DNA of 64,000 nt, taken from Vibrio maritimus (lineage in GTDB: Bacteria; Pseudomonadota; Gammaproteobacteria; Enterobacterales; Vibrionaceae). Where the stretch lies: contig BBMT01000005.1 of NCBI GenBank assembly GCA_000755425.1, forward strand, positions 1-64,000, written 5' to 3'. Shown one piece after another: positions 30,747 through 41,377 of the stretch. How positions within the stretch are numbered: position 1 is the first letter of the stretch; each line of letters starts with the position of its first letter. The notes below the pieces were generated by a model. It saw only the letters and a program-made list of their open reading frames with translations. It had not been told where the DNA came from and did no database searches. A program made the position numbers and the translations under genes.

Positions 30747-31045
30747 AGCCCAAGGCTAGCCAGATAGTCAACCTAGCTAAAAAGCTAGAGATCGCTTGCC
30801 AAAATAAAGACTTTGAATCCATCGCTAAATGGAATCAAAAGCTGCATCGCATACTGAGCATTATCGATCAGCACAGCGAATATTACAGAGAGGCCGTATT
30901 GCAGGTGAAGAGAGCCCACCTGAAATGCGTGCTCTTGGTGAGCCAAGAGCAGGCTGTACTCAAACAACAAATTGAGCACAACCTTAGCTTAAAACTACGT
31001 GACAAAGCATATGCCCAGACCCAAATTAGGGCAAAGGAGTCATGA
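30743..31045 (+). CDS. fliT: FliT-like flagellar chaperone (LafD position)
   Basis: A 100-residue helical protein, MKPKASQIVNLAKKLEIACQ onward. The start at 30743 overlaps the fliS stop as ATGA; a GTG at 30725 is the alternative. FliT-type proteins chaperone FliD. Sequence identity is not evident by eye; the assignment rests on length, helicity and its place after fliS, as in the V. parahaemolyticus lafABCD order. Confidence 0.6.
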   Translation: MKPKASQIVNLAKKLEIACQNKDFESIAKWNQKLHRILSIIDQHSEYYREAVLQVKRAHLKCVLLVSQEQAVLKQQIEHNLSLKLRDKAYAQTQIRAKES

Positions 31046-32369
31046 TGGAACTGCAATCTCAAACATCGAAACACAGTGCGGCCACTGCCATGCTAAACGC
31101 AGTACAAAGCTCAGTGTCGAGTAGTACTCCTGATATTCGTTTGGATGCTTCCGATGCTTCCGATGCTTCTTTTTGGCAAAGAACGCAAGAGATAGGTAGC
31201 ACGCAAATGACCCCATTAGCACAGTCATTTCAAACGCTCTACAACACGTTAGAGCAACTCTCTTACTCCCTCGATGATGCAGACTCAGCTACTGAGCTTT
31301 CATCTCTAATCCCACAAGGTGGTTTGGGTCAGACTATTAGCCACCAAAGGGATACTAGTGATTCCCAAGAACTTAGCCCTATCGATTCAGATCATATCGA
31401 AAGCAATAACAGTCACATCGATGTAGGTGTTGAAAGCACATTGCTTGCAGGGGCACCCGTAAACGAAGAATCAGCCCACTAAGAACGAAAATAGCGGCGG
31501 ATGTGGCTCTCGCGCTCGACAGTGCATTGTCGAGTAATAGTGTGTTATCGAACAGCAGTAGTTTTGCTGATGTTCCTGTTTTCAAAAGCGGCGGAGAAGT
31601 GGAGCTGCCGGTTCTAGCGATATCACGTCAACAAACGTCAAATACGAGTACATCTGAGTTAGTTCAGCGACTGCAAGTGGAAGCTTTGTTCGCCCCTTCT
31701 AGTGATTCGTTTCGAGCAGGAATGAATGTTCTGGCTCAGCACGCAAGCTCTATGCAAAGTCATACTCCAAGCAGTCTGAAGGTTAATGAGGCAAGCTGGA
31801 AAGCGCTGGTTGGCCAGTTACAGCCAATGAATAATCAATCTGCAATTTATCCATCGACTCTAAATACGCTTACCAGTGGTCTAGTCGCACCAGCGGAGAG
31901 CCTTACTACAGCAATAGATAACTTGGGCAGCCGAGCCTCATCAACCAATCTAATGGTTGAAAAAAGCCTGCCAATAGAGGCGCAAAGACAAATGTATCAA
32001 GTAGTGAAGGATAAGGTTCAGCTCCAGGTTGATATGAATACTCAAGTGGCTCGAATACGTTTTGATCCACCAGAGCTTGGCCGCATGGAAATGGTACTTC
32101 GAATCGAAGGCGATAAGCTGACCGTTCAAATGAGCGCATCGGCGGCTACGACAAGAGAAGTTTTGATGGCGACTTCGGAGCGTCTTCGTCACGAGTTGGT
32201 AGCGCAAAATAGTGCTCTATCGGAAGTGGAAGTGGCACTCTCGCAGCAGCATCACTCAGCAAACCCAGAGCAATATTTTCCCTCTTTTAGCGAGCAAGAG
32301 CATGAAGAGAGTTCTGGCGAAGAATCACCTAGTGTGCCCGAATACACGGCCTACATTGCGAGGGTGTAG
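31042..32369 (+). CDS. fliK: Hook-length control protein FliK (one frame break)
   Basis: A protein of about 442 residues (LafE equivalent). The first 300 residues are low-complexity and rich in Ser, Ala and Gln, including a short DAS repeat from three 9-bp repeats near 31144-31170. The C-terminal Flg_hook domain is clear (VARIRFDPPELGRMEMVLRI and KLTVQMSASAATTREVL). The frame breaks near 31480. It overlaps the preceding gene's stop. Confidence 0.85.
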
Positions 32370-32371
32370 TG

Positions 32372-32806
32372 ATGATTAAAATAGCCGTGACATTTCTACT
32401 CACACTCACTTTATGCCTGACAGGCTTTGTACTTTATCAAAGCAACATGGTCTCAATGCAGATGCTCAGTGGCTGGTTTAGCTCAAAGGAGCCATTGGAT
32501 ACACCTATTGAGCAGGTTGAAGTACAGGTCGATAACGTGCTTGTGCCTATTAATCTTGGCAACCGCCAAAGTCTGCTGCTGCTTGATGTGTCACTTTTCA
32601 CGCCCAGTAACAATGAGAGCTACCTACATGAGCAGCGCAGTCGAATCAAAAATCGAATCATCAAGAAGTTCAGCGTAAAAGACAGGGAGTACTTTTTTAA
32701 TAAAGAATTTATTTATGTGATTCAGGACGATCTCAAAGATGACCTCTCAGAAGTCGCTTCTTTGCAGGTGGGTGATGTGCTCGTGACTAAGGCTGTATTT
32801 CAGTAG
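32372..32806 (+). CDS. fliL: Flagellar basal-body protein FliL
   Basis: A 144-residue protein (LafF equivalent): one N-terminal membrane segment (about 3-24), then a periplasmic domain with LLLDVSLFTPSNNESYLHEQ and the ending DVLVTKAVFQ, a FliL-type C-terminus. FliL surrounds the stator. The ATG at 32372 is chosen over the GTG at 32369 because of the GAGGGTG ribosome site. Confidence 0.75.
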   Translation: MIKIAVTFLLTLTLCLTGFVLYQSNMVSMQMLSGWFSSKEPLDTPIEQVEVQVDNVLVPINLGNRQSLLLLDVSLFTPSNNESYLHEQRSRIKNRIIKKFSVKDREYFFNKEFIYVIQDDLKDDLSEVASLQVGDVLVTKAVFQ

Positions 32807-32814
32807 GTGGCACG

Positions 32815-33522
32815 ATGTTACTTCAGCCTAAGTACCAACACACCCAAACTGAAGAAGAATCGAGCATTCAAGAGCTTGAGAAGTTGGTGTTGCAGAAAAA
32901 CTTAAAGCTTATCAATGGGCTCTTGTACCAATACCGTTACGCGGTCGACGAAGGAACCTTTGAAGATTTACGTCAGACCGCCATGATGACCTTGGTCATT
33001 GAACTGCGAAAGTTTGATCATGTAGCCAATGATGATTTTAGACGCGCGGTCGCAGTAAGGATCCGTGGTGAGTTGGTGGATGAACTCAGGCGGCGTGATT
33101 ATATGGAGCGTGACAAGCGTCAGCTCGTCAACCGTATTAAGTTTGCCCAGCAGAAGCTAGTCCAGCAGCTCAACCGAGAGCCTACCACTGTTGAAGTTTG
33201 TCACTTTCTCGGTATCGAGGACAGTGACTTTCAAAAGGCGATGAGTCTGGTGGATGTCTTTGATGATATTGAATTGGAGAACGTGGTCACGGCAGTACCG
33301 GAAACCGACCGACAATTGCTGTTTGAGGAAGTCAGAGAGGTGCTAGAGACGTTGCCGGAAATGGAAAAGCGGATTCTTTATCTGGTGTATGTCAAAAGTC
33401 TCAATACCAAAGAGGTGGCATTGGTGCTCGATGTCAATGAAACCAAGGTGCATCGATTAAAACATCGAGGGTTGGACATTCTGAAAAGCAGAATGAGGGA
33501 GAGTGACGCATGCAAAAGTTGA
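32815..33522 (+). CDS. fliA: Flagellar sigma-28 factor FliA (LafS type)
   Basis: A 235-residue sigma-70-family protein. Region 2 includes FEDLRQTAMMTLVIELRKFD and FRRAVAVRIRGELVDELRRRDY; region 4 near the end has LNTKEVALVLDVNETKVHRL. It is the likely activator of the lafA and flgM promoters described here, with FlgM as antagonist. It overlaps motA by 13 bp. Confidence 0.92.
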   Translation: MLLQPKYQHTQTEEESSIQELEKLVLQKNLKLINGLLYQYRYAVDEGTFEDLRQTAMMTLVIELRKFDHVANDDFRRAVAVRIRGELVDELRRRDYMERDKRQLVNRIKFAQQKLVQQLNREPTTVEVCHFLGIEDSDFQKAMSLVDVFDDIELENVVTAVPETDRQLLFEEVREVLETLPEMEKRILYLVYVKSLNTKEVALVLDVNETKVHRLKHRGLDILKSRMRESDACKS

Positions 33523-34375
33523 TAGGCGTAGTCGTCGTACTCAGCGTCATTTTTGGTGGCTTTATTTTCCTAGGTGGTAAATTTGAGTTCATCTTTAAGT
33601 GGTCTGAAATCATTATCATTTTCGGTGCTGCCTTTGCCAGCTTATTGATGTCGACAACATCGGGTACGCTCAAGTTAATGACGCAGCAACTTGGGTTGGC
33701 TTTTCGAGCGACACCATACAATAAAGACTACTACCAAGAGCTGCTCTCTTTGATGTTTGAGCTGATCAATATTGCACGGGTGCAAAACATTAAGGCGCTG
33801 GATATCCATGTGGAGAATCCGGACTCCAGTAAGATTTTCGCTAAGTACCCAGGGTGACTAGAGATACCTTGACCACTAATTTTATTATCGATTCATTCAG
33901 ACAGGTGATAACTGGCAAGCAGTCTCACCACTTGCTCGAAGCGTTTTTAGAAGAAGAAATTGAGCACCTTGAAGACGAATACATCAAGCCGTCTGAAAAG
34001 CTACATGCCACCGCTGAGGCAATGCCAGGGCTCGGCATCTTGGCGGCGGTAATGGGGATCATTTTAACCATGCAAGGCTTAGATGGTGAGATTTCTGAGA
34101 TAGGTAAAAACATTGCAGCGGCATTGGTGGGGACCTTTACGGGGGTATTCGGTTGTTATTGCGTATTGGGGCCAATGTCGAGCAGCATCAAGGATGTGTC
34201 AGAGAGTCAGGTCGCTCCTTTGCAGTGTGTGAAATCGATATTGTCTGCTTACTCTCAGGGTCAGTCTGCTCACATGTGTGCTAACGCCGGTAGGAAAAAT
34301 ATTGAAACCCGATACAAACCATCGTTTGTCGAGCTGGAAAAAGCTGTAGAAGTGCTACGTTCTCAGCCATCTTGA
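33510..34375 (+). CDS. motA: Stator protein MotA (LafT type, one frame break)
   Basis: A four-helix inner-membrane stator protein of about 288 residues. The first two helices are in the N-terminal part (IGVVVVLSVIFGGFIFLGG; WSEIIIIFGAAFASLL). After a frame break near 33850, the cytoplasmic loop and last helices follow, with AMPGLGILAAVMGIILTM and GTFTGVFGCYCVLGP. Expected to form the lateral ion channel with MotB; lateral stators of Vibrio are proton-driven (known of the family). Confidence 0.9.
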
Positions 34376-34423
34376 TGCTATTAAACCGCTCACAACCTTA
34401 GCCCAACCACAGGGGGAGCCGTT

Positions 34424-35390
34424 ATGGAGCAGCCCATTGTTTTTGCCAGGAAAGGCCGCAAAAACGCGATCCTCTGCAACATGGTGGTTGGAAAGTAGCG
34501 ATGGCCGATTTGATGATCTCACTGATGTGCCTGTTTCTGGTGCTGTGGATCTTACAAGTTGTCGATGTGGAAGATCAGAAAAAGCTACTCAACTACTTTG
34601 CTTACGGTAATGACCCGATTCAACATCACGGTACTACGGAAACCGGCGGTAACTCAGTGAACCCGCTGCCGCTGCCATCGGTCGCGACGTCTCATTATGA
34701 TGCCGAGCTGCATCGAATCAACGATACTTCGGTATTGTCCGGTGAATTCAATAGTCAACAAGAGCTGGAAGTGCTCGCCGAGCGGGTTAAACAGGAGCTC
34801 AGTGGTATTGATGCGCTGGGCAGCGTTGCCGTTGTCATAACGCCTCAAGGTTTAAAGCTGGTGATTGCTGACTCTGAAAAAGGACCGATGTTTTATCGAG
34901 GAGGCGCCAAAGTCACACCGTTTTATCAAGACTTGTTACTCAGCTTAGCTCGGCTGCTTGCCAGCATTGAAAACAAGATGATCATCACCGGTCACACCGA
35001 TGCCAGCCGCTTTAAAGGCGGGCGCACGACTAACTGGGAGTTATCGAGCAACCGAGCGAACAGTGCTCGCTATTATCTCGATAAAGGAGGGCTACAAGAG
35101 CGACACATTTTTCAGGTATCTGGAATGAGCGATACAGCGCCGATTGATCTCGACAACCCTAAGTCTGGTATCAACAGGCGTATAGAACTGTATATTTTGA
35201 CGGCAGAAACCTTACGTCAGCTTAACGAAGTTATAAAGAGTTTGCCGCGTTCAGTTTTAATGAGCAAAAGCCGCCTTTGAGTGGGCAAGAGCTCGACTCA
35301 TTGATAGATAGTTCAAAGCAACAGGCGATTCGAGAGGCAACAAGGAATCAGCCAACTACGCCATTTGAGGTAATGCAGCGTTATGACTAA
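34424..35390 (+). CDS. motB: Stator protein MotB (LafU type, two frame breaks)
   Basis: About 322 residues. The start at 34424 follows AGGGGGAG. A break near 34460 is repaired to give HGGWKVAMADLMISLMCLFL, where the aspartate in MADLM is the conserved proton-binding residue. The C-terminus is an OmpA-like peptidoglycan-binding domain (MIITGHTDASRF, NRRIELYIL). A second break near 35240 extends the end to 35390 (KPPLSGQELDSLID). Confidence 0.9.
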
Positions 35391-35673
35391 CTTGGTGATC
35401 CCCAGTACCAACATGCGTAAGTGCCTCGCATGGCTCATTGTTATTGATTATCTGTTGATCGCCTTCTATGTCTATTTGGCGACCAGCTTACTCTATTTTG
35501 ATGTTTTCTTGATTGGCGTGCTGATTGCGGTCTACAACCTTCTTATGGTCACTTTTGTGGTCAAACAACCAGCAGGGTTTATTACGTTATCCCGCGACAA
35601 ACACCTGGTGCTACCGATTTGCTTTGCCGCATTCTTAGGATCAGTGATTGTCGTGTTGACGGTATTTTGGTGA
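35383..35673 (+). CDS. Small membrane protein coupled to motB, unknown function
   Basis: A 96-residue protein with three hydrophobic segments (about 12-35, 40-58 and 75-95). It starts 8 bp inside the end of motB, so it is translationally coupled and last in the lateral operon. I do not recognise the family. Context suggests a role with the stator or basal body, but this is inference only. Confidence 0.6.
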   Translation: MTNLVIPSTNMRKCLAWLIVIDYLLIAFYVYLATSLLYFDVFLIGVLIAVYNLLMVTFVVKQPAGFITLSRDKHLVLPICFAAFLGSVIVVLTVFW

Positions 35674-35712
35674 AAAAAGTTGGCTCAATTTCAAATAATT
35701 GTGCGACGTATG

Positions 35713-35741
35713 TTGTAAAAATACCCGTTTCGGCCTACATT
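35713..35741 (+). promoter_or_regulatory. Candidate sigma-70 promoter of a small ORF
   Basis: TTGTAA (35713-35718), 17 bp, TACATT (35736-35741): four of six matches in each box with ideal spacing, upstream of the ORF at 35776. Confidence 0.35.
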
Positions 35742-35775
35742 GTAATCATAGTGTAATAAAAAGGAGATATTGCCT

Positions 35776-35874
35776 ATGCATCAAGAAATGATTCAACCTA
35801 CCAACCTTGGCGTTATTAGTCGCACTTGCCTTTTCTCTCTAGGTACAGTGATCGCAATTCTAGCGATGCTCTAA
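35776..35874 (+). CDS. Possible 32-residue membrane peptide
   Basis: A short ORF with a very strong ribosome site (AAGGAG, 9 nt before ATG). The peptide has about 11 polar residues, then a hydrophobic stretch (CLFSLGTVIAILAML) to the end, suggesting a single-pass membrane peptide. It stands alone between the flagellar operon and selO. No family is recognised. It could be an artefact of a short reading frame, but the ribosome site and upstream promoter-like boxes support a real gene. Confidence 0.45.
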   Translation: MHQEMIQPTNLGVISRTCLFSLGTVIAILAML

Positions 35875-36077
35875 TAACAAACCTTCTTAGGGGACAGCCC
35901 AAACGCTTCGATTCAATGCATTTTCTGCATTCAGCAGCGACCGCAGACAGCAATCTTCGCAAATGGGCGTTCCTCTAGGCAAAATCGCACAATACCCACA
36001 CTTTTCGTTTCTTTTTTAAACCCCTTTAGTCGCTATACTCATATCAATTGTCTTTGTTATCTCGTAATGAGACCGAT

Positions 36078-37533
36078 ATGCCGCTGTTACATCGAATCGC
36101 GATTACCCACCGATACACAACGTTGCCCTCAGGCTTTTATCGTTATGTCTTGCCCACGCCTCTCGACAATCCAAGATGGGTGAGTTGGAATCAACACTTG
36201 CTGAATGCTTTGGCTTTTCCCATGACGCCAATCAGTCTACCGAGCTATTGAACATTCTGTCTGGCACCTCCTCAACTGAACAATTTAAACCGTTAGCGAT
36301 GAAGTACGCTGGACATCAGTTTGGCATCTACAATCCAGATTTGGGTGATGGACGAGGACTATTGCTTGGAGAGCTGATTTCGGACTCTGGCACCGTATTC
36401 GATTTGCATTTAAAAGGGGCAGGGCAAACGCCTTACTCACGTTCGGGAGATGGACGCGCGGTGTTGCGTTCGACCATTCGCGAGTATTTGTGCAGTGAGG
36501 CTATGGCTGGGTTAGGCGTTCCAACCACTCGTGCCCTTGGCATGATGGTTACAGATACGTCTGTGTATCGGGAGAAGGTTGAATCAGGCGCATTGCTACT
36601 TCGTCTAGCCGAGACTCATATTCGTTTTGGCCATTTTGAACACTTTTTTTATACCGAGCAGCACGATCACTTACAACATTTAGCCGATAAAGTGATTGAG
36701 TGGTACTTCCCTCAATGCCAACACACAAAGCAGCCATATCTTGCGATGTTCGAACGTATCATTGCATTAACAGCCGACATGATTGCCCATTGGCAAGCAA
36801 TAGGATTTGCTCACGGGGTGATGAATACTGACAACATGTCGATACTCGGCCAAACCTTTGATTATGGCCCATTCGGATTTATGGACGATTATGAGCCAGG
36901 CTATATTTGTAACCATTCAGACTATCAAGGGCGTTATGCGTTCAATAATCAGCCTCTATTGCACTGTGGAATTTGACCGCTTTAGCGCAGGCGCTCACCC
37001 CTCTGATCGCGCGTGCAGATCTAGAGCGTGCACTTGAGCAGTTCACTCCAAGGCTTCAAAGCCAATACAGCACCCATATGCGCGCTAAGTTTGGTTTAGT
37101 TGAAAAGTACCCAGAGGATAGCGCATTTTTTAATGACAGCTTCGAGCTCATGGAGTCGGAAGGTGTCGATTACACTCGTTTCTTTAGAGCTTTATCTTGC
37201 TTAGATAGTCATGATAACGCTTCGCTCATTGATTTGTTTGTAGATAGAACCAAGGCTGAGAAATGGCTCAGTGAGTACTTATTGCGCTGTGAAAAAGAGG
37301 CGCTTAAAACGCCTGAGCGCTGTGAGCAGATGCGCAAAGTAAACCCCAAGTACATCCTGCGGAATTACTTGGCTCAGCAGGCCATCGATAAAGCCGAGCA
37401 GGGGGACTTTTCTCTCGTGCATACACTCGCTGAGGTGTTAAAAACGCCTTATGATGAACAGTCGGAGTGCAACTATTTGGCAAAATTGCCGCCAGAGTGG
37501 GGCAAGAGAATGGCGATTAGCTGCTCTTCTTAA
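36078..37533 (+). CDS. selO: Protein adenylyltransferase SelO (YdiU), two frame breaks
   Basis: A pseudokinase-fold AMP transferase of about 485 residues, normal for SelO; AMPylation of proteins is known for the family. Key signs: [32 protein letters not shown] (catalytic-loop region) and [11 protein letters not shown] (metal-binding, DFG-like). Start at 36078 ([14 protein letters not shown]). Breaks occur near 36170 and 36970, both probably sequencing errors. Confidence 0.92.
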
Positions 37534-37681
37534 GGTGGGTGAACGTTTAAATTGGTCACTTCCATGTCATTTTTGTGAACTTGAGCAAAACTAAGTGGCA
37601 AAATTTATAAACGAATCAATAATAACTCCTCGCTAAAACCCTTACACTGTAGAGATCGCAGTGCAGACTTAAGGGAACATA

Positions 37682-38408
37682 ATGCAGGCTAAGACGCACA
37701 TTTTAGTTGTGGATGATGACGAGGAAATCCGTCTATTACTTGAAGAGTACCTGACAAAAGCAGGCTTTCAAGTATCAGGGGCGGAAGATGGCGTTGAGAT
37801 GGAGCTGTTCATCAAAGCAAGGGGTATCCGGATCTCATTTTGCTAGATGTGATGTTACCTGGTGATGATGGTTTCACTTTATGTCAGCGAGTGAGGCGCG
37901 AGTCTCAAGTGCCTATCATCATGTTAACCGCAGTATCAGATGAAACCGATCAGATCATTGGTCTTGAGATTGGTGCTGATGACTACATCGCGAAGCCGTT
38001 CAGCCCAAGACAATTAATGGCTCGAATTAAGCTTTGCTACGCCGCGCGCATATTCATGAAGATAAGCATGATGATACGCCGCCAAGAACCATCGACTTTG
38101 GGGATTGGCATCTCGACACTATCGCTCACCGTATGACCAACCGAGTTAATGGGCGCAGCCACGATCTTTCCGGTAGTGATTTTGCGTTGCTGATGCTGTT
38201 TTTGTCGCGTCCGAATGAAATTCTCGACCGAGATACCATCTCCTTTGCCACGCGCGGTCGTGAAGCACTGCCCTATGAACGTGGGATAGATGTTCAGTTG
38301 AGCCGTATTCGTAATCGTCTTGGAACCAGTAAAGCGTTTCCTCACTATATCAAAACCATGCGTGGTAATGGTTACATCCTTTCAGTACCTGTGGAATACG
38401 GTCAATAA
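37682..38408 (+). CDS. OmpR-family response regulator (two frame breaks)
   Basis: A response regulator of about 242 residues. Receiver domain: [11 protein letters not shown] at the N-terminus, phosphoacceptor Asp in [10 protein letters not shown], Lys in [10 protein letters not shown]. The C-terminal winged helix has [20 protein letters not shown] and [13 protein letters not shown]. Breaks near 37825 and 38035. It lies 3 bp before a sensor kinase gene and upstream of a glucose-type ABC importer, as in Pseudomonas where GltR/GtrS regulates glucose uptake. The functional match to GltR is inference. Confidence 0.88.
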
Positions 38409-38411
38409 TTC

Positions 38412-39865
38412 ATGTCTAGAACACGCTGGTTCAAGCGATTGAGCCCGAACTCTCTGGTAGCTCGAACGCTACTGCTGACTTTACTTGCGGTTTTTTGCTC
38501 CCAGGGTGTTCTGACTGCTATTTGGTATCAGAAAACCAAGCAAGATGAACTCTCTGGCATTCGTGATACTTCGGCCAGTATGGCAACCATGTTTGCTTCT
38601 ACCGTGACCTTTTTTGAAAGATTGCCGATCAAGTATCGACATATCGTTCTAGATCAAATTCGGAATATGGGCGGTACGCGTTTTTTCGTGTCCTTTAATA
38701 GTGAAGAGCTGCTTGTTGACCCCAATACCAGATACCCCCCTTAAACTTGCTTCGATGCAATCTGTGAAACGGGTATTAAAGGAAAAGTTGCCAACGATTG
38801 AAGCGGTGAAAGTGGATTTCTCGAAAGCAAAAAATTTAAGGCTGCTTAAGAATGATATCTTTCTTCATGACCTACCTCGATCATGGGCTCACCATACGCT
38901 GACCTTAGGGCCGCTCGATCCTCCTATTCTAGTGGTACAGCTCAAGCTTAAAGAAGGCGAGTGGATCTATGTGGCGGCGCTGTTGCCATCGCCCTACATG
39001 CAGCTAGATGATCGGATTTTTCTCAAGATCAGTTGGTGTTCTTGGTTATTTTTACCTCGCTGTTGTTGGTATTAACCTTTTTGTTGGTTCGTGCCCAGGT
39101 GAAGCCGCTTAGAAGGCTTGCCAAAGCCGCTAACGAAATGAGCATGGACATTGATCAGCCGCCACTCAAAGAAGAAGGTGCTACAGAGCTGGTTACCGCG
39201 ACGCGGGCGTTAATCGCATGCAAACCCGGATCCGAAAGTATGTATCTGACAGAGAGCATTTATTTTCTTCCATCTCTCATGACTTAAAAACGCCTATTAC
39301 CCGTTTGAGGCTTCGCGCTGAACTGCTCGATGATGATGCCAAGCGTCACAAGTTTAACCAAGATCTTGATGATTTAGAGATGATGGTTAAAGGAGCGTTG
39401 CAGTGTGTACGCGACACAGATTTGCATGAGAATAATGATTTTGTCGATCTCAATGAGATGATCAGGAACGTCTCGGAAACCTACAATCAAGTACACACGC
39501 AAGTGAGTTTTACGGCGCTGCAGATGGAGCCAGTGGTACTTAAACCTTTGGCGATTAAGCGTGTGTTAACCAACCTCATCGACAATGCAGTGAAGTACGG
39601 AAAGCATGCTTTTGTGTCGATTGAAGAGAATCCGACATGGATCATTGTCACAATTCTAGACAAAGGTAACGGTATTCCAGAAGCACAATTAGAAGCGGTT
39701 TTTGAGCCTTATACTCGTCTTGCTAATGATAAAGATGGGCATGGATTAGGTCTTGGGATCTGCCGCAGTATCTTACACGGCCTGGGCGGAGACCTTGTGC
39801 TACAAAATTCAGAGCAAGGTGGCTTAGAGGTGAAAGTGTACATTCCACCTAATCTAGAAGCTTAG
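38412..39865 (+). CDS. EnvZ-type sensor histidine kinase (several frame breaks)
   Basis: A membrane histidine kinase of about 485 residues. First membrane segment about 17-37, a periplasmic sensor domain, a second membrane segment near 39030-39085 (VFLVIFTSLLLVLTFLLVRA), then HAMP. H-box: SSISHDLKTPITRLRL (phospho-His near 39286). N-box: LIDNAVKYG; G2: GHGLGLGICRSI. Breaks near 38740 (one C in a C-run), 39030 and 39215. It pairs with the preceding regulator. Ligand unknown; by analogy with Pseudomonas GtrS it may sense a glucose catabolite. Confidence 0.85.
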
Positions 39866-39879
39866 TGATAGATTTCACA
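39864..39879. promoter_or_regulatory. Likely CRP site before the gts-like operon
   Basis: AGTGA-TAGATT-TCACA matches the CRP core at nine of ten positions. It overlaps the stop codon of the sensor kinase gene and lies upstream of the gtsA-like gene, consistent with catabolite control of sugar uptake. Confidence 0.5.
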
Positions 39880-39881
39880 AT

Positions 39882-39897
39882 GTAACATCTGTGTTAC
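39882..39897. promoter_or_regulatory. Inverted repeat, possible operator of the gts-like operon
   Basis: GTAACA-TCTG-TGTTAC, a perfect 6-bp inverted repeat right next to the CRP-type site, 108 bp before the gtsA-like start. It could bind the neighbouring response regulator. A TACACT at 39941-39946 may be the -10 box, without a good -35. Confidence 0.35.
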
Positions 39898-40004
39898 TTT
39901 GGGTTAACAGTTTGTTGCAGTGCAGGTTGGTGGTTTTTTCTACACTGTGTATCGAACAGGGGCAAGAATAGCCCTTTGTCTAATCCAATACATGGAAGAT
40001 AACA

Positions 40005-41258
40005 ATGAAAATGAATAAAACCCTACTGACTCTATCCCTCGCTGCTGCCACCCTACCTTCGCTGTCTAGTGCAGGTGAAGTGGAAGTCCTTCACTGGTGG
40101 ACCTCTGGTGGTGAGGCGAAATCTGTACAAGAACTGAAGGCGATGCTAGAAGAGCAAGGTCACTCTTGGAAAGACTTTGCTGTTGCAGGCGGTGGCGGTG
40201 AAAGTGCGATGACAGTACTAAAAACTCGCGCAGTGTCTGGTAACCCACCTTCTGCGGCACAAATCAAAGGTCATGATATTCAGGAGTGGGGCGGCTTGGG
40301 CTTCCTAACTAACCTTGATAGCGTGGCACAATCTGGCGGTTGGGATCAAAGTGTTCCTAGCATGGTGACTGACATCATGAAATTCAATGGTGAGTACGTG
40401 GCAGTGCCTGTCAACGTCCACCGTGTGAACTGGCTTTGGGCTAACCCAGAAGTTCTGCAAAAAGCGGGTGTTGAAGTACCGAAAACGCTGGATGACTTCT
40501 TTGCAGCAGCAGAGAAAATCAAAGCAGCAGGCTTTATCCCTCTTGCACACGGCGGTCAGCCATGGCAAGACGCGACTGTATTTGAAGCGGTTGCTCTAGA
40601 TGTATTAGGTTCAGATGGCTATCGTAAAGCGTTCGTTGACCTAGATATGGACACGCTATCCGGTGACAAAATGGTAGAAGTCTTCACCAAGTTCCAAAAA
40701 GTGCATGACTACATCGATGCGAACTCTCCAGGTCGTGACTGGAACGTTGCAACTTCGATGGTTATCAATGGTGAAGCGGCGATGCAGATCATGGGTGACT
40801 GGGCGAAAGGTGAATTCACTGCCGCTGGTAAGGTACCGGGCAAAGACTATATCTGTGCTCCAGCGCCAGGTACAGATGGCCAGTTCACGCACAACGTAGA
40901 TAGCTTCGCGTTCTTTGAAATCAAAGATGAAAGCAACGTAGCGGCTCAGAAAGCGCTAGCAGCAACTATCTTGGATAAGAAGTTCCAAGAAGTGTTCAAC
41001 CTCAACAAAGGCTCGATCCCAGTTCGTACCGATATGGACATGAGCGCCTTTGACCAATGTGCTCTGGACTCAATGGCGAGCTTTAAAGCAACCGCGAAAA
41101 CCGGTGATCTTGTACCGAGTATGGCACACGGTATGTCGACAACCAGTTACGCTCAAGGTGCTATCTACGACGTAGTCACAAACTTCTTTAACGATCCAAA
41201 AGCGGATCCAAAAGAAGCGGCACAAAAGCTAGCGAAAGCAGTTAAAGCGGCTATCTAG
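40005..41258 (+). CDS. gtsA: Sugar ABC transporter substrate-binding protein (glucose/mannose type)
   Basis: A 417-residue periplasmic binding protein with a signal peptide (about 1-23, ending SSAGEVEV). [20 protein letters not shown] and [20 protein letters not shown] match the GtsA glucose/mannose-binding family of Pseudomonas (CUT1-type). Tight codon use and no frame breaks. Followed by a hairpin and two permease genes plus an ATPase gene, downstream of a two-component pair. Confidence 0.85.
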   Translation: MKMNKTLLTLSLAAATLPSLSSAGEVEVLHWWTSGGEAKSVQELKAMLEEQGHSWKDFAVAGGGGESAMTVLKTRAVSGNPPSAAQIKGHDIQEWGGLGFLTNLDSVAQSGGWDQSVPSMVTDIMKFNGEYVAVPVNVHRVNWLWANPEVLQKAGVEVPKTLDDFFAAAEKIKAAGFIPLAHGGQPWQDATVFEAVALDVLGSDGYRKAFVDLDMDTLSGDKMVEVFTKFQKVHDYIDANSPGRDWNVATSMVINGEAAMQIMGDWAKGEFTAAGKVPGKDYICAPAPGTDGQFTHNVDSFAFFEIKDESNVAAQKALAATILDKKFQEVFNLNKGSIPVRTDMDMSAFDQCALDSMASFKATAKTGDLVPSMAHGMSTTSYAQGAIYDVVTNFFNDPKADPKEAAQKLAKAVKAAI

Positions 41259-41290
41259 TCACTTCCTCCTAAACTAAGCGTTAAAGCTGA

Positions 41291-41316
41291 CTCTCTCCCT
41301 TGAATTGGGGAGAGAG
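41291..41316 (+). terminator. Intercistronic hairpin between gtsA and gtsB
   Basis: CTCTCTCCC-loop-GGGAGAGAG, inside a wider complementary pair AAGCG/CGCTT. It has no T-run, so it is more likely an attenuating or RNA-stabilising hairpin that raises binding-protein mRNA over permease mRNA than a full terminator. Confidence 0.6.
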
Positions 41317-41377
41317 CGGTGCCTTGCACCCTTAGCGCTTGCTCAATTCCGAAAGCAGTTATCAGTAAGGAAAAGTT

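Noticed and set aside
31144..31170. Three 9-bp tandem repeats (Asp-Ala-Ser) in fliK
   Set aside because: Common low-complexity in the FliK linker; no sign of a regulatory or phase-variable role because the unit is in frame.
5016..35390. Reading the broken flagellar genes as a decaying pseudogene cluster
   Set aside because: Breaks of the same type hit tig, lon and dctB, are single-base, and leave long conserved protein on both sides.
37574..37589. TGTGA-N6-GCAAA before the response regulator, CRP-like
   Set aside because: Only one half-site matches well.
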